From NCBI GenBank assembly GCA_047615875.1, contig JBLHGU010000031.1, forward strand, positions 1 to 38,534: a stretch of DNA of 38,534 bases, written 5' to 3'. The DNA comes from JBLHGU01 sp047615875 (GTDB lineage Bacteria; Pseudomonadota; Gammaproteobacteria; Arenicellales; CAJQKF01). Position 1 is the stretch's first letter, and the number at the start of each line of letters is the position of its first letter. The notes beneath the pieces are model-generated. The model had not been told where the DNA came from and did not search any database. It was given only the letters and a program-made list of their open reading frames with translations. The translations under genes and the position numbers were made by a program. This document shows, piece by piece, positions 1 through 7,721 of the stretch.

Positions 1-13
1 GTTCGTCTTGGTA

Positions 14-32
14 TTTCTACCGCTCGTAGAAA
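14..32. other. Small inverted repeat near the left edge
   Basis: TTTCTAC and GTAGAAA flank a 5-base CGCTC loop. The repeat lies just downstream of the stop of the minus-strand FAD oxidoreductase, so it could form a weak hairpin at the end of that transcript. No clear T run follows on either strand, so a terminator call is not supported. The rest of positions 1-99 shows no coding signal. Confidence 0.3.
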
Positions 33-99
33 CTGTGGAATTTAGCTGCGCTAACAAACAACCAAATGCAGCATTCACAGTCTTGTAAATTTAACCTGA

Positions 100-1293
100 T
101 TACGCCCGTGCACTGTTCGGTCCATAGGCAAGATACATGAGATCATTTTCTGCAAATCGAGATAGCCGAAGTGGATCAATATCGAATGCTGAAGATTTTC
201 CAAGTACATTGTCTGCAACAACTTCACCAATAGCAGGCGCAAGTTTTAAACCATGGCCTGAAAAACCCATGGCAAGATAAAGCCCATCGACCGGTGACCA
301 GCCGAGTATCGGGTGATAGTCCGGCGTGACATCGTAGCTACCACTAATGTCTCGGGTAACCGTTGAGCCTGTTAGTGCCGGTAGTCTTTCGGACAATGCT
401 GCACGAATTCGATCATGATGCTCGTTAATCTCTTGTTTCGATGCCGGTGAAAATGGATCGTCTACTATGGGTATCGTCGGTGCATAGGCAACGGCAAGAA
501 AGTCACGACCAAGATCCGGACGAATAACGACATTGGAATTACCATCAGTGATGCAGCAACCCAATTGAGCCACGTTATTTGGTAAGCGCATATAGGCCAT
601 ATCGAGACGACGTCTCTCTATGGGTACTTCAATGCCAAGCGGTAATAATAAGTCACGACCCCAGGCCCCCGTGGCATTGATAACGGTATCTGCTTTAACA
701 AAGCCCTGATCGGTCTCTAATCCGGTCACTTTATTATCCGATGTATGTATGTCTTGAACAGTAACGCCAGGATGAAATTGCACACCGAATTGCTGTGCTG
801 CCGTTAACCAGCTGAGTACCATTTTAGTAACATCAATAAATCCACCATTCACTTCATAGGCACCACCTGCAAGATCATCGGTACTTAATAGTGGTTCAAT
901 TGCACTAATTTCATGCCCGACAACAAAACGAGTATCTACACCGGATTGCTGCCCAAGATTAATATTGCGTTGTAGTGCCGCCAGTTGTTTCTCAACTACC
1001 AGTAGCAGGTAGCCCATTCGCGCGTAGCCGGGATCACCAACACCCACTTCCTGTTGCCAGTTGCGTAGTACTTCGAAGCCTCGTATGGAGAGTTTTACTA
1101 ATATCTCGTTTGAATAATGTTGTCTTATTTGTCCAAAAGTGCGACCAGACATTCCGCCCACAGGCGGGTACTGATCAATAAGAATAACCTTCTTATCAGA
1201 TGATCGAGAAATCTGGAAGGCAATGCTAGACCCCATGATGCCGGCACCGATAATAGCAATATCAGCTTCATTTAAATAATTGTTAGATGGCAT
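100..1293 (-). CDS. FAD-dependent oxidoreductase, DAO family (sarcosine/glycine oxidase-like)
   Basis: This 397-residue protein starts with a short lead and then a Rossmann dinucleotide-binding motif (IIGAGIMGSS, about residues 14-23). The C-terminal part has the DAO-family stretch with GFSGHGLKLAP (about residue 344), which closes over the flavin. The family oxidises secondary or primary amines of small amino acids (sarcosine, glycine, dimethylglycine, proline-like substrates) using FAD, in the cytoplasm. Length is normal for a single-subunit DAO or a sarcosine oxidase beta-like protein. The start is supported by GGAGAG about 9 bases upstream of the ATG on the minus strand. The gene stands alone, with no other sarcosine oxidase subunits nearby, so the substrate cannot be named. 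Confidence 0.88.
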   Translation of the reverse strand: MPSNNYLNEADIAIIGAGIMGSSIAFQISRSSDKKVILIDQYPPVGGMSGRTFGQIRQHYSNEILVKLSIRGFEVLRNWQQEVGVGDPGYARMGYLLLVVEKQLAALQRNINLGQQSGVDTRFVVGHEISAIEPLLSTDDLAGGAYEVNGGFIDVTKMVLSWLTAAQQFGVQFHPGVTVQDIHTSDNKVTGLETDQGFVKADTVINATGAWGRDLLLPLGIEVPIERRRLDMAYMRLPNNVAQLGCCITDGNSNVVIRPDLGRDFLAVAYAPTIPIVDDPFSPASKQEINEHHDRIRAALSERLPALTGSTVTRDISGSYDVTPDYHPILGWSPVDGLYLAMGFSGHGLKLAPAIGEVVADNVLGKSSAFDIDPLRLSRFAENDLMYLAYGPNSARA

Positions 1294-1452
1294 TGTTGAC
1301 TCTCTCCACGTTAAGAAACCAAGCCTGACGGCTGTATAGTATTCGGTTTTTTCCAGGCGGGTAGAAAAAGAAGAAGATCAGAGTGAAAAATGGAACCTAA
1401 ATCTTCTCGAAATTGAGACTTAAAACAGTTAATTAGGGGATGACAAGTTTTC

Positions 1453-1482
1453 TTGACTAGTATTAGCTAATATAGCTAATAC
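1453..1482 (+). promoter_or_regulatory. Probable promoter of the antitoxin gene
   Basis: TTGACT (1453-1458) fits a -35 box and TAATAC (1477-1482) a -10 box, 18 bases apart. The -10 box lies inside the 31-bp palindrome at 1456-1486, so repressor binding there would block RNA polymerase. This is the usual arrangement of autoregulated toxin-antitoxin modules. The element is inferred from sequence only. Confidence 0.5.
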
Positions 1483-1486
1483 TAGT
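1456..1486. promoter_or_regulatory. 31-bp perfect palindrome, likely antitoxin operator
   Basis: Two perfect 14-base arms (ACTAGTATTAGCTA and its reverse complement) flank a 3-base ATA centre. The palindrome overlaps the likely -10 region and ends 20 bases before the antitoxin start codon. Phd/YefM antitoxins are known to bind palindromes at their own promoters, so this is the natural candidate operator. It could also be a hairpin in the 5' leader, but it sits mostly upstream of where transcription should start. Confidence 0.6.
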
Positions 1487-1506
1487 TATTGTAAAAGGTA
1501 TTAATT

Positions 1507-1767
1507 ATGTCGATAAGCGTCACATCAACCGAGTTTCAGACCCGTGCAGGCCAGTATTTGGATAAGGCGGGTAAGCAGCCTGTTTTTATCACCAAACATG
1601 ACCGACCAGTACGTGTGTTAATCGATGTCGATGAATATGAACGATTGAAGCTACATGATACTCGAGAGGCGCTCCATCCACATGAACTGGATGATGAATT
1701 TAAATCAGAACTAGAGAAGGGGTTTCAAGGCAGATCTACACCAGAACTTGATCACCTTATGAAGTAG
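1507..1767 (+). CDS. Type II antitoxin, Phd/YefM family
   Basis: This 86-residue protein has the Phd/YefM N-terminal fold: a SVTSTEFQTRAGQYLDKAG stretch (residues 4-22), then the beta hairpin PVFITKHDRPVRVLIDVDEYERL (residues 25-47). The acidic C-terminal tail (about 50-86) is where such antitoxins wrap their toxin. The family represses its own promoter and neutralises an RNase or ribosome-acting toxin. AAAGG lies upstream of the ATG. The toxin reading frame begins only 1 base after the stop codon but is decayed, so this is now an orphan antitoxin. It looks intact and may still repress its palindromic operator or neutralise a related toxin elsewhere in the genome. Confidence 0.85.
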   Translation: MSISVTSTEFQTRAGQYLDKAGKQPVFITKHDRPVRVLIDVDEYERLKLHDTREALHPHELDDEFKSELEKGFQGRSTPELDHLMK

Positions 1768-1768
1768 G

Positions 1769-2005
1769 ATGATATACAAGCCCGAAGCAGGGGACGTTAT
1801 CCGGTACGATTTTCTCTGGAAAGAAGAACAGCATCTTGGACTTGATGATGATCGCTCGTGGATTAAGACCCATCATGTGAATGTTTTAACCTGGCCCGGA
1901 GATCAGATGCCCAATGGTGTTGTACCAATCAAAAAAGGTGAATAGACCTATGGAAAGCTTCCTCACGGGCTTAGTAAACAGGTTTTTGAGCACGTCCGAA
2001 ACTGA
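1769..2005 (+). pseudogene. Decayed toxin, PemK/MazF-like growth inhibitor (internal deletion plus stop)
   Basis: The frame opens at the ATG one base after the antitoxin stop. It reads MIYKPEAGDVIRYDFLWKEE, typical of the start of PemK/MazF-like toxins that follow Phd/YefM antitoxins. It then jumps directly to QHLGLDDDRSWIKTHHVN and LTWPGDQMP, which resemble the C-terminal part of the same toxins. The middle of the protein (several dozen residues of the catalytic core) is missing without loss of frame. A TAG at 1943-1945 then ends the 58-residue frame, and the same frame continues with TYGKLPHGLSKQVFEHVRN, matching the usual toxin tail, up to TGA at 2003-2005. The toxin is therefore very probably inactive. 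Family assignment rests on remembered motif similarity. Confidence 0.7.
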
Positions 2006-2038
2006 TCCCAGACCCGCACAATAGAAAAAGTCGAGAGA

Positions 2039-2073
2039 GTCTAACCTGTCTCGAGATGGTTAGACCTTTTTCT
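2039..2073 (+). terminator. Rho-independent terminator of the TA module
   Basis: An 8-bp perfect stem (GTCTAACC at 2039-2046 with GGTTAGAC at 2058-2065) encloses an 11-base loop and is followed by a T-rich tract (2067-2073). It sits just after the toxin remnant and before the dioxygenase gene, so it would end antitoxin/toxin transcription. Confidence 0.65.
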
Positions 2074-2130
2074 AATATAATCACTAAACTATGATAGTTA
2101 AACCATTCCCTGGACATTTAAGGTAGAACT

Positions 2131-3108
2131 GTGCGAGCAGAACCACTTTTTGAACAAAAATCTATACCGGTTGTACCAGAAATACCGCAAGAGTGTACGG
2201 CTAAAAGGGCAATCGGATGGGCGGCGGAAAATGCCTCAAATATTCAGACTTTGGCGAGTACAGCGGGGGTAGTGCTCTTAAGAGGATTTGATATTAGAAC
2301 GGCTGAAGAGTTTCGCTCTGTGTGTCAGTCGATCGAGCCAAATCTTCGCGAATATACCGGCGGTGACTCTCCTCGAACTGGCGTAGCAGATAAGGTATAC
2401 ACATCCACAGAGTATGATGCTGATCTGGAAGTGTTCCTGCATAACGAGCTTTCCTATGCGGGCTGGTCTCCACGGTTGGTTTTCTTCTGTTGCTTTCTTC
2501 CCTCTCTGCGGGGTGGCGAAACGCCTATAGCAGATGGTCGTCAGATTTACGCAGCTATGCCCCAGGATATTCTCGATCGTTTCGAATCTCGTGGCATTGC
2601 CTATCTTCAGCATCTTTGGGATGCCAATGGTGATGCCGGCATTGGTAAGAGTTGGCAAGAGACTTTTGAATCTACTGACCGGAATGCAGTGGAAGATTAT
2701 CTAAAACGGTCTAACATGACCTGGCATTGGACTGAGTTTGGGATTCGAACACGGGCCGTGCATCCTGCGGTGATCACTCACTCGATAACAGGCGAGAAGT
2801 GCTGGCGAAATCAGGCCGATCAGTGGCATAGGCACTTCGCAGGGGTGAAGCTTTCGTTCGGTGGTGGTACAGATCCTCGTTTTGATTCTGACACCGCGGG
2901 GGAGGAGACCCTGGGCAATCATGTGACCTATGGCGATGGTGGCGAAATTGATGTCGAGGATCTGAAAGTTGTACGAGGCGTTACACAATCGGTTGAGGTG
3001 CTTTTCCCCTGGCAGGCTGGAGACATTATGGTGATCGATAATGTTCTCGCTATGCATGGCCGCAAACCCTACTATGGCCCACGTAAAGTACTCGTGGCGA
3101 TGGCTTAA
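2131..3108 (+). CDS. TauD/TfdA-family Fe(II)/2-oxoglutarate dioxygenase (SyrP-like)
   Basis: This 325-residue protein belongs to the TauD/TfdA clan, which couples 2-oxoglutarate decarboxylation to hydroxylation of small substrates. The iron site is visible as H104-N-E106 in FLHNELSYAGWSPRLVFF and a distal H309 in VLAMHGRKPYYGPRK; the trailing Arg is placed to bind 2-oxoglutarate. The acidic ligand is Glu instead of Asp, as I recall for the SyrP-like subfamily that hydroxylates amino acid derivatives. The GGETPIADGRQIY stretch is also typical of that subfamily. The start is a GTG with AAGG 7 bases upstream. A broken class II aldolase begins 16 bases after the stop and was probably co-transcribed. 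A 13-bp palindrome (2087-2099) lies in its leader. The substrate is unknown. Confidence 0.85.
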   Translation: MRAEPLFEQKSIPVVPEIPQECTAKRAIGWAAENASNIQTLASTAGVVLLRGFDIRTAEEFRSVCQSIEPNLREYTGGDSPRTGVADKVYTSTEYDADLEVFLHNELSYAGWSPRLVFFCCFLPSLRGGETPIADGRQIYAAMPQDILDRFESRGIAYLQHLWDANGDAGIGKSWQETFESTDRNAVEDYLKRSNMTWHWTEFGIRTRAVHPAVITHSITGEKCWRNQADQWHRHFAGVKLSFGGGTDPRFDSDTAGEETLGNHVTYGDGGEIDVEDLKVVRGVTQSVEVLFPWQAGDIMVIDNVLAMHGRKPYYGPRKVLVAMA

Positions 3109-3124
3109 CTTACAGGCAAAAACT

Positions 3125-3360
3125 ATGCATCCAATTGAAAAGCTACGACGAGATTTGGCCGCTGCATTTGTGCTGGCAGATCAATTTAGTTTTTTCCGAA
3201 GGAATCTGTAATCACGTCTCTGCTGCGGTTCCCGATGACAATGAATACTATTTGATCAATCCCTTCGGCATTCACTGGTCGAAAATGACCCCAGATAGCC
3301 TGATCATTTTTCAGCTTTGTTGGATATTAATGGGTTGGCTTAACAGCCAGCATGCTACTG
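3125..3360 (+). pseudogene. Class II aldolase/adducin-like gene remnant (frameshifted, truncated)
   Basis: The ATG at 3125 reads MHPIEKLRRDLAAAFVLADQ and FSF before the frame is lost in a run of six T around 3190-3195; this frame stops at 3209-3211. In the +1 frame the protein continues as FSEGICNHVSAAVPDDNEYY, LINPFGIHWSKMTPDSLI. This is the N-terminal signature of class II aldolase/adducin proteins, where the GICNHVS region forms part of the phosphate/substrate site. Removing one T restores one continuous frame. After about 75 residues the homology ends, with a further shift giving LLDINGLA and a stop. The metal-binding and C-terminal two thirds of a roughly 250-residue enzyme are missing. 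It is most likely a relic co-transcribed with the preceding dioxygenase. Confidence 0.7.
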
Positions 3361-3420
3361 TTAGGCATCGTCAAAGATGAGCAATCTAAATTTTTCTAAC
3401 CAACGAAAGGAGGATTAATT

Positions 3421-3813
3421 GTGTCACAGCCAATTCATCACGAAGTACTATTTAGTACTGGCGCAGAAAGTATTTTTGAAGCACTTATCAATGCCAAAAT
3501 ATTCGGCGAAGTGACCGGTTCACCCGCTACAATAGACGCTATATCAGGTGGTAAGTTTTCTTGTTTCGATGGAATGATAACGGGTCAAACAATTGAGATT
3601 ATACCGAATAGCCGGCTTGTGCAGGCATGGCGTGTTGGAAATTGGCAGCCTGGAATTTATTCCATTGTTAAATTCGAATTAGAAAAATTAAGTGAGAAGA
3701 AAACAAAACTGATCTTCGATCATACGGGATTCCCAGAAGAGCATCGGGGGCATCTGGATCAAGGTTGGCATGAAAGATATTGGACACCTTTAACAGCTTA
3801 CTTAAATGCCTAA
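3421..3813 (+). CDS. SRPBCC-superfamily protein (AHSA1-like)
   Basis: This 130-residue protein has the START-like fold features of the AHSA1 (activator of Hsp90 ATPase homologue 1-like) group. These are an early strand with EVLFSTGAESIFEALIN (residues 6-22), a central GGKFSCFDGMITGQTIEIIP stretch (43-62), the RLVQAWRVGNWQPG turn (64-77), and the C-terminal helix beginning WHERYWTPL (119-127). Such proteins bind hydrophobic ligands in a helix-grip cavity; most bacterial members have no assigned substrate. Start choice is firm: GTG at 3421 preceded by AAAGGAGG (3406-3413) with a 7-base gap, the strongest ribosome binding site I noticed in the window. It is a complete gene of normal length, just after the aldolase relic. 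Confidence 0.85.
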   Translation: MSQPIHHEVLFSTGAESIFEALINAKIFGEVTGSPATIDAISGGKFSCFDGMITGQTIEIIPNSRLVQAWRVGNWQPGIYSIVKFELEKLSEKKTKLIFDHTGFPEEHRGHLDQGWHERYWTPLTAYLNA

Positions 3814-3929
3814 CCAGCGAGTACTAATGGTTTTCCATATCGCCACCCGTTTTGTTGATCGTTGTCCCTGGCGTCATTTTCCCCTAAATGATTTTTTACC
3901 ACTAAACCCTCCTTGTGAAAAATTCGACG

Positions 3930-4256
3930 ATGAGTAAAGACATAATTTTTTGGCTGGTTATGATTACCATGCTGGCCGCTGCAGTATTTATGCCGCAAGT
4001 ATTAATGCGCCGGGCCGTGCCTAAGGTTCTAGCTATATTTCGAGAGCACAATGCGGTGGGCAAGGACAATGCCAAATCAAGGAAGGATCTCGATTTGGCG
4101 CCAGCACTTTTTTTTCAAAGGAAGGTTGGTGTTAAGGACTATAAGCCCAGAGCATTGACTTTGCTGGTCAACATGGAAGTTGTAAAACTGAATGAAGATG
4201 GCAATGTATATCTTTGTGAAATAGGGCTCGCCAAAACGATTTGGAATAATTTGTAG
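3930..4256 (+). CDS. Small hypothetical protein with one N-terminal membrane segment
   Basis: I do not recognise a family. Starting at the ATG (3930) the protein has 108 residues; an in-frame GTG at 3915 would add five. A hydrophobic segment (IIFWLVMITMLAAAVFM, about residues 4-20) should anchor it in the inner membrane. The remaining ~85 residues are soluble and mixed in charge (REHNAVGKDNAKSRKDLDL, then FQRKVGVKDYKPRALTLLVN). The last part (about 70-108, with MEVVKLNEDGNVYLCEIGLA) reads like a small winged-helix or beta-hairpin unit of the type 'helix, helix, turn, two strands'. There is no convincing Shine-Dalgarno. Neighbours give no functional hint. Confidence 0.55.
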   Translation: MSKDIIFWLVMITMLAAAVFMPQVLMRRAVPKVLAIFREHNAVGKDNAKSRKDLDLAPALFFQRKVGVKDYKPRALTLLVNMEVVKLNEDGNVYLCEIGLAKTIWNNL

Positions 4257-4379
4257 AACCTGGGTTCGAAGACAGGAAGTGTTCTAAACCTGTTGGCGGT
4301 ATTCCCATTCGATGCATTTTTCATTCTTCTGATTTTTCAGAACACATCTATTTTAATCGCCACATTGAACCAATAAACT

Positions 4380-5354
4380 ATGAAAACCCGCATTACAGAA
4401 TTGTTCGCAATCCAACACCCCATTATTCAAGGGGGGATGCATTATGTAGGTTTCAGTGAACTCGCTGCCGCTGTTTCTAACGCAGGAGGGCTTGGCATAA
4501 TCACAGGCCTGACGCAGAAAACTCCCCAGGATCTAGCAAATGAGATTAAGCGTTGTCGTGATTTAACAGACAGGCCTTTTGGCGTGAATCTGACTTTTTT
4601 GCCCAGTGTTAATCAGCCTGATTATCCGGGTTATATTCAGGCCATAGCTGATGGTGGTGTAAAAATAGTAGAGACGGCTGGAAATAATCCGGCCAAGTGG
4701 ATACCCCTGCTAAAAAAATACGATATTAAGATAATTCATAAGTGCACAACCATCCGCCATGCATTGAAGGCTGAGAAAGTAGGTTGTGATGCACTCTCCA
4801 TCGACGGTTTTGAATGTGGGGGTCACCCCGGTGAGGATGACATCCCTAATATGATTCTGTTACCCCGTGCCGCTGATGAACTTTCAGTGCCCTTTGTGGC
4901 GTCCGGCGGCATGGCAGATGCGCGTTCTTTGGTGGCCTCGCTGGCTATGGGGGCCGAGGGCATGAATATGGGTACTCGCTTTATGGTTACTCAGGAAGCA
5001 CCGATTCATGAGAATGTTAAGCAAGCCATATTGGCTGCTACCGAATTGGACACGCGCTTAATAATGCGTCCGTTGAGAAATACCGAACGTGTCCTGACTA
5101 ATCAGGCGGTCGAGCGTTTATTAGAAAAAGAACGAGAACTCGGGCCTAAGTTAAGCTTCGAAGATATCGCTCCAGAGGTTGCCGGGGTTTATCCGAAGGT
5201 TATGCTGGAAGGTGAAATGGATGCGGGTGCCTGGTCCTGCGGCATGGTGGCTGGTTTAATAAATGACATTCCAACAGTAGCCGAGTTGATTGACCAGATC
5301 ATGCAAGAGGCGGACCGCCTTATCAACCAGCGGCTGGCAGGGTTAGCAAACTAA
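4380..5354 (+). CDS. Nitronate monooxygenase-superfamily flavoprotein, PA1024-like (NADH:quinone reductase type)
   Basis: This 324-residue FMN-dependent TIM-barrel protein shows the family motifs in order: HPIIQGGMHYVGFSELAAAV (residues 14-33), NAGGLGIITGLT (35-46), RPFGVNLTFLPS (65-76), VVETAGN-like KIVETAGNNP (~95-104), IIHKCTTIRHALKAE (~118-132), SIDGFECGGHPGEDDIPN (~140-157) and GAEGMNMGTRF (~192-202). These segments resemble Pseudomonas aeruginosa PA1024, first called nitronate monooxygenase (2-nitropropane dioxygenase) and later reassigned as an NADH:quinone reductase. The likely role is two-electron quinone reduction or nitronate oxidation in the cytoplasm; sequence alone does not settle which. 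Length is normal. The stop is 16 bases from the stop of the convergent GST gene. Confidence 0.88.
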   Translation: MKTRITELFAIQHPIIQGGMHYVGFSELAAAVSNAGGLGIITGLTQKTPQDLANEIKRCRDLTDRPFGVNLTFLPSVNQPDYPGYIQAIADGGVKIVETAGNNPAKWIPLLKKYDIKIIHKCTTIRHALKAEKVGCDALSIDGFECGGHPGEDDIPNMILLPRAADELSVPFVASGGMADARSLVASLAMGAEGMNMGTRFMVTQEAPIHENVKQAILAATELDTRLIMRPLRNTERVLTNQAVERLLEKERELGPKLSFEDIAPEVAGVYPKVMLEGEMDAGAWSCGMVAGLINDIPTVAELIDQIMQEADRLINQRLAGLAN

Positions 5355-5370
5355 CCGCTTAAACCGCACA

Positions 5371-6087
5371 TCATTCCTTCCAATGGGGAGGAAATGACTT
5401 GTCGAAAGCTTCCAGGGATTCTACGCGCTGGTTCCATCCAGCCAAATGGGGATAGTCTTCGGTCAGTGAACTCATACCTGTGTCTGCGGCTAGTTGTGGT
5501 GCCTTGTTAATCGCGCGTAGGAGTCTTTGCAAAGTAGGAATCAGCATGATGTCTGCGAAGGAAATACTCTCTCCACATAGCCAGGTTTTCTGTCTTAATA
5601 ATTCATTAATAAGTTGCAGTTCTGTTTTAATTGTTACTATGGATTGTTCAATGCTCTGCCGATTGGAATCAATCTTATTCCTGAACACGGGTTGTACATA
5701 AGCGGCAATGGGTTTATCTACATAGGCAAGTATTTCCTGAACTGTTTGTTGCACCAACGCATACTCGGCTAAATCTGAGCCTGATGAATTCGATCCAGAT
5801 AAACTGGGCTGAGGCTGAGTTTTCTCCAGGTAATACATGATAGCCAGGGACTCAGTAATACACCGCTCGCCGTGTTTCAGCAGGGGAATTTGGCCGCGCG
5901 GATTTAGTTCAAGAAACCAGGCTTGTTTCTGATCCTTATTAGCCGTGCTCAGAATATGGGACTGGTATTGAAGTTCTTTCAGCTCAAGAGTTAATAGCAC
6001 ACGCCAGGCAGGGGTACTGCCACTTATCCAGTATATTTCAAATTCAGATGGTGAATTACTACCAGGTTGCTGATCGAAAGTTGGCAT
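5371..6087 (-). CDS. Glutathione S-transferase family protein (zeta/MAAI-like)
   Basis: This 238-residue GST has a thioredoxin-fold N-terminal domain with ISGSTPAWRVLLTLELK (about residues 20-36), where the Ser/Thr before Pro-Ala is the expected glutathione-activating residue in zeta-like enzymes. Next come NPRGQIPLL with the cis-proline (61-69) and CITESLAIMYYLE, which binds the glutathione gamma-glutamyl group (76-88). The all-helical C-terminal domain carries the N-capping-type WLCGESISFADIMLIPTLQR (~168-187). Candidate reactions are glutathione conjugation or isomerisation of maleylacetoacetate-type compounds. No catabolic neighbours are present, so a tyrosine-degradation role is not supported. 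The N-terminal ~15 residues are poorly conserved-looking, and a later start is possible. Confidence 0.85.
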   Translation of the reverse strand: MPTFDQQPGSNSPSEFEIYWISGSTPAWRVLLTLELKELQYQSHILSTANKDQKQAWFLELNPRGQIPLLKHGERCITESLAIMYYLEKTQPQPSLSGSNSSGSDLAEYALVQQTVQEILAYVDKPIAAYVQPVFRNKIDSNRQSIEQSIVTIKTELQLINELLRQKTWLCGESISFADIMLIPTLQRLLRAINKAPQLAADTGMSSLTEDYPHLAGWNQRVESLEAFDKSFPPHWKE

Positions 6088-6245
6088 AGTATTGGTGTGT
6101 AGCAGAAGTGAAAAATAGGAAAGTTCAGTTTAATGAGCGTAACATAACTACAGCTGATCCTATATTTCATTCAGCTCCAGTTGCGTGGCTTTCCGGGGAT
6201 CGCCATTCGTTACAAAATAAACAGGGCAAAGCTTACGAGGAAATG

Positions 6246-6668
6246 ATGAAAACTATATACATGTCTTTAATGCTACTGGCCTCCAGTCTGGTTTCCTGGC
6301 AGATCGCGATGGCTGCAGATAGTTCTCCAGATGGAGCAAAAGCCTACATAGTGTCACCAACCGATGGCGCGACCGTTATTTCTCCGATTACAGTAGTTTT
6401 TGGTTTGCAGGGTATGGGTGTATCACCTGCCGGTGTTAATCAACCGGGTACCGGCCATCACCACCTGTTAGTGGACGCTCAGGAAATTCCTGACCTGAAC
6501 CAACCCCTGGGCAGTTCCGTGAAACATTTTGGTAAGGGACAAACTCAAGTGATCCTTGAGCTGGCTCCGGGAGACCATTCGCTGCAGCTAATTCTCGGAA
6601 ACTACCTGCACATGCCCCATGACCCAGCGGTAGTATCCGAAAAAATCTTTATTATCGTAACCGAATAG
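6246..6668 (+). CDS. DUF4399-type exported protein
   Basis: The chosen start (second of two adjacent ATGs) lies 5 bases after GAGG. It gives a 140-residue protein beginning with a signal peptide: basic N-terminus, hydrophobic core YMSLMLLASSLVSWQIAMA, and likely cleavage after AMA. A longer in-frame start at 6108 adds a 46-residue lead without signal features and is less likely. The mature part has the pattern of the DUF4399 family: AYIVSPTDGATVISPITVVFG, GMGVSPAG, GTGHHHLLVD, LELAPGDHSLQLILGNYLHM and a final strand. The fold is a small beta-sandwich in the periplasm; the His triad may bind metal. Function of the family is not known to me. It converges on the next gene with 7 bases between. 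Confidence 0.8.
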   Translation: MKTIYMSLMLLASSLVSWQIAMAADSSPDGAKAYIVSPTDGATVISPITVVFGLQGMGVSPAGVNQPGTGHHHLLVDAQEIPDLNQPLGSSVKHFGKGQTQVILELAPGDHSLQLILGNYLHMPHDPAVVSEKIFIIVTE

Positions 6669-6675
6669 GCCTGTA

Positions 6676-7608
6676 TTACCTGGAATCGAGGCTTACTATG
6701 TGCGTAGGCCCGATACCACAACATCCACCGACGATCTGCACACCAGTATCAATCCACCGGTTCGCAGCACGTCGAAACTCGTCTACGCCACATACAGTAT
6801 CAAATTGCATCTGCAGGTTAACAAACTGACCTGAGTTGGGGTAAACCGCGATTGGGCCTTGCCAGTGTTGTCGCAGTACTTTAATTGCGGCATCTGTGAC
6901 ATCTGCTTCACTATGCATAATTGACATGATTGTATTGTCGGATTCAACTGAGCTGATAATTTGAGGCAAAATATTTTCGAGTGGGTGCTCCAAGCCAGCC
7001 GTACCGTGGTAGGTGATAACCTTTGCATCTCCGACACCCGCCCAATCACAGGTAAAACCCACAATGACTGGTAATTTAAATTCCTTTACGGCTTGTAACA
7101 TTGCATGAGTCACATCGATATCGAATAGCATTTCAAGTGCAAATAAATCTACTCCTGAATCAAAAAGAATCTGCGCCTGATCTCTATAGTTGGCAACCAG
7201 AGCGTCCCCCTGGGGTAATAACGAGCGATCTGAGTTAGCGGCGAAAGTCGATAGCGAGCCGGCCACCCACTGTTTGTTTCGATCGAAGCCTGTTGAAGTT
7301 ATCGCGTTACTAAATAATGCCACGGCTCGTCGATTGAGCGTGGCGAACTCATCACCAAGACCCACCGGCTCAAGCACATGCCGGGCCAGAGCAAAACTAT
7401 TAACAATATGCAGCTTTGCCCCCGCACGGAGATAGTCTTCGTGAATCTGGCGAACCACGTCGCTGTGATCGCGAACAGCAAAAGCACTCCAACCAGCACC
7501 TTCGATAGGTACTTTGCGGCGCTCCAATTCAGTGCCCATAGCCCCATCCATCAACACAAACTCACTGTCGCGAATATAGTCCAACAATCCAGTAGGGTTT
7601 CTATGCAT
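6676..7608 (-). CDS. Homocysteine S-methyltransferase-family protein
   Basis: This 310-residue barrel protein has the family start VLMDGAMGTELERR (about 18-31), NSFALARH (70-77), the LFALEMLFDI stretch, VIVGFTCDW, and the C-terminal zinc motif GGCCGIGPTHI with C296 and C297. Members transfer a methyl group from S-methylmethionine, betaine or a folate to homocysteine or selenohomocysteine, using zinc held by three Cys. The usual first zinc cysteine, in a GxNC-type segment before the last third, is not seen: the corresponding strand reads IMSIMHSEADV. Either His takes its place or the protein has a different substrate. It stands alone on the minus strand, diverging from the 2OG oxygenase gene. 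Confidence 0.82.
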   Translation of the reverse strand: MHRNPTGLLDYIRDSEFVLMDGAMGTELERRKVPIEGAGWSAFAVRDHSDVVRQIHEDYLRAGAKLHIVNSFALARHVLEPVGLGDEFATLNRRAVALFSNAITSTGFDRNKQWVAGSLSTFAANSDRSLLPQGDALVANYRDQAQILFDSGVDLFALEMLFDIDVTHAMLQAVKEFKLPVIVGFTCDWAGVGDAKVITYHGTAGLEHPLENILPQIISSVESDNTIMSIMHSEADVTDAAIKVLRQHWQGPIAVYPNSGQFVNLQMQFDTVCGVDEFRRAANRWIDTGVQIVGGCCGIGPTHIVSLDSR

Positions 7609-7721
7609 AATTAGGGCTCGCCTGTTTAAATTGACCAGAAAACTGTTATTCGATACTTGTCTAAAAACATCAATACGGTAGCATTCTGTTTTATTGACAC
7701 AGAGCTTTCCACCGAAGAATA

